Notes under the pieces: generated by a model | Database searches by the model: none | What the model saw: the letters and a program-made list of their open reading frames with translations, nothing else | Told to the model about the DNA's origin: nothing | Part shown: positions 46,101 to 55,904 of the stretch, one piece after another | Numbering within the stretch: the stretch's first letter is position 1 | How the letters are laid out: each line of letters starts with the position of its first letter | Made by a program: the position numbers and the translations under genes | DNA from: Sapria himalayana | Lineage: Eukaryota > Streptophyta > Magnoliopsida > Malpighiales > Rafflesiaceae | Direction of reading: 5' to 3' | Length of the DNA: 64,000 nucleotides | Assembly (NCBI GenBank): GCA_029783825.1 | Contig: JAREIK010000742.1 | Coordinates: 213,922 to 277,921 of the forward strand

Positions 46101-47116
46101 TGTTTTAAGTAAATTTCTTCCATGTGTAGTTTCAATCTTAGTTCTCCTTTAACCTTACTTAGTTCTAACCGAGTTTCATTATTATTAGTGGTGTCAAAAT
46201 ATTGTTCCAACTTAGCTACTTCTTCTTCCACTTTTTTTAACTCCTGATTTAAATTTCCGAAAACCTCTTTGTTCCATGTTTTTAAGCTAGATTTTAGTCT
46301 CAGAAGCCTTGTTGTTAGAGCTTGCATCGGCTTTCCCACCGCTGGCTCTTTCCAAGACTCTTTGACGAGACTTTCATAGCCTGCATGCTTTACCCACTTA
46401 TTTTGGAATTTAAAATTAGGTGTGCTTCCCTGATTCCTTTGTATTGTGATAAGCAGTGGGCTATGATCAGAACAAGTTCTATTTAAGTGTCTTAACCCCG
46501 TAGTCCCTTGTGAGGGGACTCACTTTGTATTACACATAACCCTATCTAGGCGAGCCCAGATAGCTCCCCTTTTTCGCCAATTATTACACCAGGTGTATCT
46601 TGAGCCCGTGAAATCTATTTCTATTAGATTGGTAATGGCTATTGTATCATTAAATTGATTCATGGTTACCTTATCTGGAGGTTTACCACCTTTCTTCTCT
46701 AGAGGACTTCTAATTATATTAAAATCCCCTTCTATTATCCAAGGAGAGTTTCTGCTTGCTATATCTTTCATCTCCTCCCATAAAGCCAACCTAGATTGTT
46801 TATCATTTTTAGCATACACTGCTGAAATTAGTCGATCTGTGTTCTTATCTAATTTTAAGTGTACTATTTGTTCAGTATCTTTTAATATTTTGATTTCCAG
46901 CTTATTGTGCCATAGAATCCAAAGTTTGTTATTTGAGTTAGCATACCCATTTTTAAACCCTAAAATTTCACTATATTTAATTAAATGATATTGCATGACC
47001 ATTGGCTCGGCAATGATCACTAAAGATATTTTATATTCTTTAATTAATAGTCTTAATCTATTTATCGTGGGGCTATTAGCTATTCCCCTAACATTCCAAT
47101 ATCGGCATATATCCAT
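43200..47116 (-). pseudogene. LINE ORF2: endonuclease, RT, zf-RVT, RNase H
   Basis: The start MDICRYWNVRGIANSPT at 47116 opens an unbroken 198-codon endonuclease (to 46520) with AEPM, EGDFN and a TGA where Trp is expected (CNTK-stop). SDHSPLL follows downstream. The reverse transcriptase has KLDLSKALDRVEW, RQEDPLSPLLF (Gly to Glu in the usual RQGDP) and YADD (45066-45077). A zf-RVT-like CECCSQVVDTTDHLFSNG lies at about 44090-44145. RNase H keeps NTDGRF, the SEIKAL glutamate and QVDSKLV, and ends with HIYREANNLADSLSR. Frameshifts lie near 45940, 45610, 44490 and 44320. Confidence 0.9.
47088..47116 (-). other. ORF1-ORF2 overlap, subfamily II
   Basis: ORF1 ends FNGYMPILEC-stop at 47088 while ORF2 starts MDICRYWN at 47116, so 29 bases are read in two frames. 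The ORF2 ATG is offset by one base within the ORF1 Asn codon. Reinitiation or ribosomal slippage would be needed to express ORF2; which one cannot be told from sequence. Confidence 0.75.
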
Positions 47117-48513
47117 TAAAACCTAATTTAGCTTGAGCTCTAGTTGTGCACTTAGATTCATAAGTCATATTGGCATATTTCTTCATGTTTCTTACTGTTT
47201 TAGGAGTGTGAGTAATTTCATGCATAATCTCATTATATTTTACCTGTTTCCCAAGCACCATGGCCATTTGCTTCAAGGCCTTCATAGATTGAGTTCTTGA
47301 GAGCTTACCCCAATCTTCTTTGTAGATTGATAAGTCATCCTTGACTTTCTCCTCGAGCTCCTCTTGAGATACATCGCCCTTGTTAATTGAAGGGCAACTA
47401 TATATTACCGATTCATCTTCATGGAAGTCCAGAAGATCCTCGTTTATCCACCCATACTCTTCAAGTTTTTCTTTCAAAACTATTCTAGTTCTAGGTCTTT
47501 TTTTATGTTTTCTCCTATGTTTTACCTCCTCCCAACCTTCATTCAAGCTAACCTCTTTCTCTACCTCCGAGTTAATCTCAACCGGAAGTGCCTCTACATG
47601 ATTATTCTTTGAGTATTCTGCTGAAAAACGTGGGTCTCCTCCACTGTCCAGACCTTCCAGTTTTGTATTAACAGTCGGCTGGATATTGTGTGTTTTCCAC
47701 GAGTTGTGAAGAGAAGCCTCCTCCTTCCTTAGCCATTGCATTACCTTCTTACCTCCTCCATCCTGACGCTGCCCATTACTCTTCTCCTCTTCCCCCGCCT
47801 TGGACGAAATAGTTTCATGCCCGAGCCTTTTGCAACTTAGGCAGTAAGAAGGAAGACTTTCGGGGATGACTGTTTGCCAAAACCTCTTGGCCTGCTCACC
47901 TTCACCACTGCCTATCCATAGCTTGGCAGGCGGCTTAGTCAAGAAATTAAGCTCGACACATACACGAGCTTTGTTCAGCCTTGACATGGCTACTGTGGCT
48001 TCATCCCGTAACATGGGTTTACCCAAACATGACGATATAGCATAGAGAGAATGTTCAGAGAATAAATGTAATGGCAGAAACGGCAATATAAACCATACCG
48101 GGGCTATAGGCGCCTCTTCCAGAGGAGTGAAATCCTTTGTCCACTTATAATATACGCATGGGGAAGCCGTCGACCTGCCATAAGCCTCGATGCCATAGGC
48201 GATATTGGTCCTCCAGTAGAGATCATTGCATCATGACGTGTTTAGCATCGAAGTCTGCGAACTTCACCTTCCCCTTAAGCTTTAGAGTAGCGATAAATTT
48301 TTGAACTTCTATCGCTCGAGGTCTGCCGTGAGAGAACTTACTGATGAGCGTGTATTCGAAAGGATCTAGGAGTCTTTGAGTTTCTTTGGCAGAGAAGATG
48401 ATAACCGGTTGTCCATTTTTGTTCCCATGAGTGCGTAATATCAGCGTGATCCCTTTCAAAATCGAGGCAAAGGACTTATTATTTAATAATAAGTCGGTTT
48501 GCTCCATTTTCAC
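47088..48513 (-). pseudogene. LINE ORF1: DUF4283-like domain, zinc knuckle, C-terminal helix
   Basis: The start MKMEQTDLLLNNKSFASILKG at 48513 runs for 96 codons to a stop after DAKHVMMQ. The frame 48086-47088 then gives 332 uninterrupted codons. In order these hold the rest of the DUF4283-like domain (KARVCVELNFL), a knuckle CLSCKRLGHETISS whose last Cys is Ser, a long charged region, the helix MKALKQMAMVLGKQ (about 47249-47287), and the end SKCTTRAQAKLGFNG. The product is the RNA-binding partner of ORF2 in the LINE particle. Apart from the break between 48223 and 48086 it is the best-preserved ORF1 here. Confidence 0.88.
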
Positions 48514-48625
48514 CTTGAATAGAGCTTGATTTGAGCAAAAATGGAGAGTTTCTCTCTCTAGAAAGTGGAATTTTTTCTCTATAGAGTTGAGAGCGTTTTT
48601 AATAATAAGTCAGTTTCCTTGTACT

Positions 48626-49747
48626 TCTTATTTTTTTTATTCTTGTTATTCTTCTTATTCTTCTTATTCTTCTTATTCTTCTTATTCTTCTCATTCTACT
48701 TATTCATCTTATTCTTATTATTCTTTTTATTCTTAATTATCAGTATTCATCATATTCCACTTATAATTTATAATCTTTTTTTTATTATTCTTCTTATTTA
48801 TTTTATTTTTATTATTCTTTATATACTTATTATTCTTGTTATTCTTCATTTTTTTTTCTTGTTCTACTTCTTCTAATTATTTTTCATATACTTCTTATTC
48901 TTCATATCATTTTTTTTTCTAATTCTTTTAAATATTCTTATTCTTCTTATTCTTATTATTCTTCTTTTTATTCTTATTCTTATTATTCATCTTTTTATTC
49001 TTATTCTTCTTATTCTTTTTATTTTTCTTATTCTGTTTATTCTTCTTATTCTTTTTATTTTTCTTATACTTTTTATTCTTTTAATTATTCTTAATCATTT
49101 TATTTTTCTATTTCTTTTTATTGTTCTATTTCTTCTTTTTTATTTTATTTTTATTATTCTTATTTTTCATCATTATCTTCTTCTTATTCTTCATATTCTT
49201 CAGATTCTTCTTATTCTTTTTATACTTCTGTTTCTTCTTATTCTTCTTATTCTACTTATTCTTCATATTAAATTTATTATTCTTATTCTTTTTATTCTTC
49301 TTATTCAAGTTATTCTTGTAATTCATGTTATTATTCTTATTCTTCTTCGATATATATATTCTTATTATTCTTTTTATTCTTCTTGTTCTTATTATTCTTT
49401 TTATTCTCCTTATCCTTCTTAATCTTCTTAATCTTCTTTTTTTTCTTATTCTTATTGTTCTTATTATTCTTCTTATTCTTCTTAATCTTTCTATTCTTCT
49501 TATTCTTCTTAATCTTCTTATTCTTCTTAATCTTCTTATTCTTCTTTTTCTTATTATTTTTCTTATTCTACTTATTCTTTTTATTCTTATTATTTTTCTT
49601 ATTCTTCTTATTCTTCTTATTATTTTTATTCTTCTTATTCATCATATTCTTCTTAATCTTCTTATTCAACTTATTCTTCTTTTTATTTTTATTATTATAT
49701 TATTCTTATACTTCTTATACTTCATATTGGCCTTATACTTCCTATTC

Positions 49748-49781
<34 letters not shown>

Positions 49782-50783
49782 TTCTTCTTCTTCTTCTTCT
49801 TCTTTTTCTTCTTATTCTTATTATAATTCTTATTCTCATTATTGTTTTTATTCTATTTATTATTCTTTTTCTTTTTATTCTTCTTATTAGTCTCATTCTT
49901 CTTATTCTCTTATTCTTCTTATTCTTCTTTTTCTTCTTGTTCTTTTTATTTTTTAATTCTTCTTATTCTTCTTATTATTATAGTTAATCTTATACTTCTT
50001 TTTCTTTTTAATCTTATTTTTCATTCTATTCTTCTTATTCTTTTTAATATTCTTATTCTCCTTATTCTTCTCATTCTTCTTAATCTTATTATTATTATTA
50101 TTCTTATTATTTTTATTCTTCTTATTCTTATTTCTATTCATTTCTTCTTATTCTTCATTTCTTCTTTTTCATCTTTTATTCTTATTTTTAATTTTCTTCT
50201 TATTTTTTTATTATTCTTATTCTTCTTAATCTTATTTTTCTTCTTATTTTTCTTTTTCTTCTTATTCTTCTTATTCTTCATATTCTTCTTATTCTTTTTA
50301 TTCTTCTTATTTTTCTTATTCTTCTTATTCATTTCATTCTTCTTATTCTTCTTATTCTCCTTATTCCTCTTATTCTCCTTATTCTCCTTATATATTTTTT
50401 TCTTCTTATTCGTCTTATTCTCCTTATTCTTATTATCCTCCTTATTCTTTTTATTCTTATTTTTTGTATTTGTATTCTTCATATTCATTTTATTCTTCTT
50501 TTTCTTCTTATTATTCTTATTATTCTTATTCTTCTTATTCTTCTTTTCTTCTTATTATTCTTTTCTTCTTATTCTTCTTATTTTTTTTATTCTTCTTATG
50601 TTTTTTATTCATCTTATTCTTGGTATTGTTTTTATTCTTCATATTATTCTTATTCTTCTTATTCTTTTTTCATTATTATTATTTTTTTAATAATAATAAT
50701 TATTATTATTATTTTTATTATTTTTATTCTTATTATTCTTATTATTCTACTTATTTTTCTTATTTTTCTTATTCAAGTTATTC

Positions 50784-50817
<34 letters not shown>

Positions 50818-51404
50818 TATTCTTATTATTCTTATTATTCTTTTTTTTTTCTAATATTTCTCTTTATTCTTCTTATCATTCTTATTCTTCTTATTCTTCT
50901 TTTTCTTTTTTATTCTTCTTATTCTTTTTTTTATTCATAATTTTGTTATTCTTCTTATTCTTCTTTTTTCATATTCTTTTTATTCTTCTTATTCTTCTTT
51001 TTCTTCTTATACTTCTTTTTCTTCTTATTCTTCTTATACTTCTTTTTATTCTTTTTCTTCTTTTTCTTCTTTTTCTTCTTATTCTTCTTATCCTTCTTAT
51101 CTTCTTATTCTTATTATTTTTATTCTTCTTATTTTTCATATTCTTCTTCTTATTCATTTTCTTCTTTTTCTTCTTATTCTTCCTATTCTTCTTTTTTTCT
51201 TATTTTTCTTTTCTTCTTTTTCTTCTTTTTCTTCTTTTTTTCTTATTCTTCTAATTCTTATTTTTCTTCTTAACCTTCTTTTTCTTCATATTCTTCTTTG
51301 TCTTCTTATTCTTATTTTTCTTATTCTTCTTTTTCTTCATTTTATTATTATTTTTTTTATTCTTCTCATTTTCCTTATCCTTTTTATTCTCATTTTTAAA
51401 GGTT
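48626..51404 (-). repeat. Nonamer array 9 (TTATTC on + strand)
   Basis: 2.8 kb of degenerate nonamer. It includes a (TTA)n run passing into (TTC)n at about 49752-49803 and another (TTA)n run near 50790-50815. It lies between the 5' end of the subfamily II LINE and the diverged 3' module at 51415. Confidence 0.9.
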
Positions 51405-51414
51405 TGTTTTCTTA

Positions 51415-51460
51415 ATTTTAATAGGTCTCTCTATTGGCGGAGGAAAACCATTTTTACAAG
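51415..51460 (-). other. LINE 3' terminal hairpin module, copy 7 (diverged)
   Basis: On the minus strand it reads CTTGTAAAAATGGTTTTCCT, then CCGCCAATAGAGAGACC. The CTC/GAG core of the hairpin and most loop bases persist, but the TAATTAATAAA bridge is replaced by ATTAAAATTAAG. It is the only module found so far in subfamily IV. Confidence 0.7.
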
Positions 51461-51736
51461 CTAAGATACTACCCATTGCACCTTTACCACATTTTAAGCA
51501 ATTAAAAATATATAGCAAGCAATTGATAATGTCCTACTTTATCTATTATGCCGGAACTCTAGCTTTGATTCCATAGGATTCTCCTAGTTTCCATTTTTAT
51601 TAAATTTAGTAATCTTAAAACATTACTTGAGCTTTCTGCCTGCCTATCTCGTAGAGACTTTCTACTTGATTTTTCTACTTTGATAGTTTGCTTCAACTTT
51701 CTGCTTGAGCTTTCTGTTTTAGCATTCTGCTTCGAT

Positions 51737-51917
51737 GACCTCTATAGAAATGTGACGGGCCAGGCAAGGCACGGTATTATAACCATTCCATGCCTGGCCC
51801 GGAATGAAAGCATGGACGCACCGGCTAAAAATGGGCCAGGCCGGCCCGACACAAAAGTACGACGGGCCGGCTAAAAATGGACCGAGCCAGCCCGACACAT
51901 CCCATTTGACACCTCTA
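51737..51917 (-). mobile_element. hAT-like MITE, GC-rich, about 180 bp
   Basis: The minus strand begins TAGAGGTGTCAAATGGG (right end at 51917), a form typical of plant hAT-type miniature elements, and is full of GGGCCGGC-type motifs that stand out from the AT-rich surroundings. The other end, TAGAAATGTGACGGGCC, is a degenerate match. Possible imperfect 8-base target duplications are CCTCTATA before and CCTATATC after. It carries no coding capacity. Its exact left boundary is uncertain. Confidence 0.55.
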
Positions 51918-53037
51918 CCTATATCTTTTTCAACTTGTATAGCTCCTACCTTTGGCCACTCTCTTGCTTCTACTATCCTTTCTAAATAACAATCCTACTA
52001 CTGCCCTGATTTGCTCTTGTTAGTGTCTGCTTAACTTTCTGTGCACTTGTATAGCTTCTAACTTGGCTGTCCCCTACAACCAAAAATCACAACAAACATG
52101 CAATATAATCTTAGTTGTTGTTGCCTATCTGCATTTATGGTGCTCTCTCATGTTGTTTCAGTTTCTGTTTAGAAGTAGTTACTATCAGTTAGCTTGATGC
52201 AATGTGTTTCTACTATTATTATTGTGCTCCTTCTAGTTCCTACCTGACTCTCTACTTCTTCTAGAGCTACTTCTCTTCAATCCTTTTTCTCTGTTTTAGA
52301 CAAACAAACAAAGAATAACAATCAAACAAGTCAAATCTTCTTCTCTACTTCTGTCTATGTGTCTTTATCAACCATAGCCATAGAATAATCTGACAGTTGG
52401 ACCAGCTTCATTTGCCTCTGCCGCCTGCCATTTCAGAAAAAGAAACCAAACAAACCAATATACATACATCACCTCCTCTCCCTTGCTGCTACCTTTCTAG
52501 CAGCAACATGCCTCACCCCCACCACCTGCAATAATATTCATTCCAAATTCTAACAAACAAAACCCTATGTTACTTCTTTGAGCAACACGCTAATATTTAT
52601 TTCTTGAAATTAACAAAAAACACAACCTATCGACACATCTCTTTAGGAATTAAAATAAATACTTGTAGTATATCTCCTGCAAGGGCCCCTAATAGTACCT
52701 GATATATAATTTTCCTTTTAACCTGATTAAGCATCCCATAGGACCAGAATAGTATTATCCTTACACATGTATTGACACTATGGTTTATCTTCGAAAAAAA
52801 CTATCTTTTGAAAGATGAATTGGAACTACTGCATGTATACTTATTTTCCTTATATAAGGATGTATAGAATGCCACAACAAAATAAAAAATGTAAACTTTC
52901 AAGTTACTTAATTTTTTACATATTATGGGAATACCCAATGTTATCTGCTTTTAGATTGCTTTTTTAATCTGTATTAAATAATGGTTTTTATTGAGGTTTG
53001 CTTTTTATAGGAGCCTAGCAACTACTCACAATTAGAA

Positions 53038-54895
53038 CTAATTGTTAACTTTCTGAAATATAGGATATCCTATTTCATCTAGTTTGAGTAACCTATATAT
53101 TTAGCAAGCATTTTTGTGCATCAAAGTCCTGATTTCCTAATTTTCCACCTTCTTTAGCTAGCTTATCAGCGACATGGTTCACTTCTCTAAATATATGCAT
53201 TATACTGCAGTTAAATTCGTGGACCAATTGTTTGATTTCTTTTATATCATTTATATGATTCCATAACAATCTATGACCTTTAATAATACCTACTAACATA
53301 AGTGAGTCAGTTTGTATTTGAATGTTCTTTATTTTCCTATCTCTGCATATCTTTAAGCTAAACATAAGGGCCTAGATTTTAGACTGCATAGAAGTATTAG
53401 CTTTCAATTTCTAGTGAATGCCCAAATAATCTTTCCATCAGAGTCTCTCAGAATTCATCCGCCTCTTATTGTGCCTATTTCTCTTTTAAAACTACCATAT
53501 GTATTAAAAGCCATATAACCTCTTGGAGGTTTATTCCATTGTATTCTCGTAAAGCTTAATGATTTGAGCTTTTGAAACCTTAGGTGCCATCTATCTATAT
53601 ATTCTTTGTTTTCTCAGTAAATTATATTATTTAAAGGATAAGCTTCTGAAATGATGTTTAGCTTTTATTTTATAACATACTATATTATCTGCATTCATTT
53701 CAATACCCTCATATCTAATTTTATTTCTGTCTTTCCAAATACACCATATTACCATATGTAGGATGGTATTATTAAGCCATTTATGTACTGATTTAAGATT
53801 AGGATTTAGGCACCCTCATCCATTTCTGAATTCTTTTTTTGAGAGTTTGGTTTTTATACCTTAAGTTCATTTCTTTTTCAAATTTTTCCAATATCTTTGA
53901 AGCTATTTTACCATGTGAAAATAGGTGATCTGAGGTTTTTATTCTCATTTTGCAACAATCACATCTAGATGCTAGATTAATGACTTTTTTCTGTTTGCAA
54001 GTATCTAGTGGAATTATGTTAAATTTAGATTTCCATAAAAATATATTTTAAGCGAATTATTATTGTTCCTGCACTATTCAAATAAATCTTGTGGCGGTTT
54101 TATATTCCTAAATAGGTTCTTGGCTGATTTAACGAAAAATAAGCTTTCCTTGTTTAACTTCAATTTCCAGCCATACTTAGTAAGCATGGCGTGTGTATCC
54201 ATGATTTCTTTTTGCTTTAAAGTTTGTTTCCAAATTTGAGATTCATTGCTAATCTTGTTTATGTTGTTGGTGTCATTGTTTACAAGATATTTTTCTCTCA
54301 TATATGAAGCCAACAAATTATTTTTCTTTTTTAACCTCCACCATCTCTTACAGGCCTACTCTTTAGCTATCTTCTATAGCCTAGTAAATCTTAGACCCGC
54401 TTCTTCTTTTGGAAAACAAAGATCTTTCCATTTAATCCAATGAAAATTTAGTCTACCGTTCTCCTTTCCCCAAATGAAATTAGCCAGTTCTCCTTCTATT
54501 TTTTTATGAAAAATTTTGGCGGTTGCATAACCATTAGATTGTAAAGTAATATACTTTGAAGTACATGTGTTATGAGTGTAATTCATCCGCTCATGTTCAA
54601 CGATCAATTTTCCAGCCTACAATCTTGTGCCTAAACTTAACAAGCAATAAATCTAGGTGTTCTAATTTAATTCTGCCTTCATATAATGGATACCCAAGAT
54701 AAGAGTGAGCTCCTTTCATCTGAGAGAAACCTTTGTTCTCTTTTATCCTGTGTATTAGGCTGGGATGAGCTTTCTTTGATATTTTAAATTAGCATTTATT
54801 TCTATTTAGCACTAGACCAATTTTTTCTTCTATTGTTTGAAAAATTTTCTTTAAATTATTTATAGATCTATTATTACAGAAATACGTAAATACTA
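53038..54895 (-). pseudogene. LINE ORF2 remnant: connector, zf-RVT, RNase H
   Basis: The remnant starts near LVLNRNKC, just after the catalytic box of the reverse transcriptase, so the polymerase active site is absent. It then has the IEGELANFIWGKENGRLNFHW segment (54374-54607) and the connector with MREKYLVNNDT (54074-54316). In RNase H the first catalytic Asp of NTDGSF has become Tyr (NTYGSF near 53495); QTDSLML and HIFREVNHVADKLAKEG are kept at 53093-53365. It ends KLDEIGYPIFQKVNN-stop at 53038 after a frame change. Several stops and frameshifts are present. Confidence 0.82.
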
Positions 54896-55054
54896 TATAA
54901 TCTATTAATACAAAATAAATAAATATAAAAAAATTTAAAAATATTAATATATAAATTAATTTTATATATAAATCTATTAATACAGAAATACGTAAATACT
55001 ATATATATATATATATATTTATTTATTTATATAAAGATATAAATAAATATAAAT
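54896..55054. other. AT-rich junction segment
   Basis: After the LINE fragment ends there is extremely AT-rich sequence with ATCTATTAATACA(G/A)AA phrases repeated near 54899 and 54972, then a short (AT)n run. This leads into the octamer satellite. No gene or mobile-element end is recognised. Confidence 0.6.
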
Positions 55055-55617
55055 AAATATAAATATATAAATATATAAATATATAAATATATAAATATAT
55101 AAATATATAAATATATAAATATATAAATATATAAATATATAAATATATAAATATATAAATATATAATATATAAATATATAAATATATAAATATATAAATA
55201 TATAAATATATAAATATATAAATATATAAATATCTAAATATATAAATATATAAATACATAAATACATAAATACATAAATACATAAATATCTTTATATATA
55301 AATATATAAATATTTAAATATTTAAATATATAATTATATAAATTTTTAAATATATAAATATATAAATATATAAATATATAAATATATAAATATATAAATA
55401 TATAAATATATAAATATATAAATATATAAATATATAAATATATAAATATATAAATATATAAATATATAAATATATAAATATATAAATATATAAATATATA
55501 AATATATAAATATATAAATATATAAATATATAAATATATAAATATATAAATATATAAATATATAAATATATAAATATATAAATATATAAATATATAAATA
55601 TATAAATATATAAATAT
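55055..55617. repeat. AAATATAT octamer satellite
   Basis: About 560 bases of tandem AAATATAT. It is almost perfect from about 55345 to 55615; variants AAATACAT and AAATATCT, and a break with AAATATTT, occur at about 55225-55345. It differs in unit length and sequence from the nonamer arrays. Reading frames over it encode only IYLYIYIF repeats and are not genes. Confidence 0.95.
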
Positions 55618-55904
55618 AGAAAAATATGTATATGTTGACTTTATCATTTTTGATATACATGATAAAATTTTTGGAGAATTTATTTTGGTGATTTTTTAAA
55701 AAGAAAGAAATCTTTATTTGTCATATTGATTTTTTAAAAAATTTACATGATAGCTTTATAACAAGTATTATCTTTTTAGAAGGAATATCAAATATATTTT
55801 TAAATTTTATAAAATTATACCAGATAACTACTTACAGATGCTATTTTTTACTTTGATTTAAATGAAATGAATGATGTGAGACATTATTTTGTTTTTTTAC
55901 TCTA
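55618..55904. other. AT-rich spacer between two LINE fragments
   Basis: About 290 bases with no LINE motif, array or coding frame that I can recognise. Together with the satellite it separates the 5' half of one LINE (55905-60234) from the 3' half of another (51405-54895). Confidence 0.55.

Larger units (their letters stand above)
42406..48625 (-). mobile_element. Full-length L1-type LINE, subfamily II
   Basis: A 6.2-kb minus-strand element with 5' UTR, a 3' UTR from about 43200 down to 42406 and the terminal module. It is the same subfamily as 8785-14667 (shared sequences such as WNKEVFGN, FRQPKNTPRIGCLAYADDLIIFTNAS). Its ORF1 contains the longest uninterrupted frame of any LINE gene here except the 366-codon reverse transcriptase frame at 11140-12240. 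The 5' UTR holds CTCTATAGAG near 48577. Confidence 0.9.
51405..54895 (-). mobile_element. 5'-truncated LINE, subfamily IV, with inserted MITE
   Basis: On the minus strand this copy starts just after the YADD region of the reverse transcriptase (about 54890), continues through the connector, zf-RVT and RNase H to 53038, and has a long 3' UTR (51405-53037, about 1.6 kb). The extra UTR length is partly explained by a MITE at 51737-51917. It matches 25190-25800 in the parts they share. Its upstream side is joined to an AT-rich segment with an octamer satellite, not to nonamer array. Confidence 0.8.

Noticed and set aside
55019..55660. Overlapping frames of 82 to 137 codons encoding IYLYIYIF repeats
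   Set aside because: They are translations of the AAATATAT octamer satellite and are open in more than one frame.
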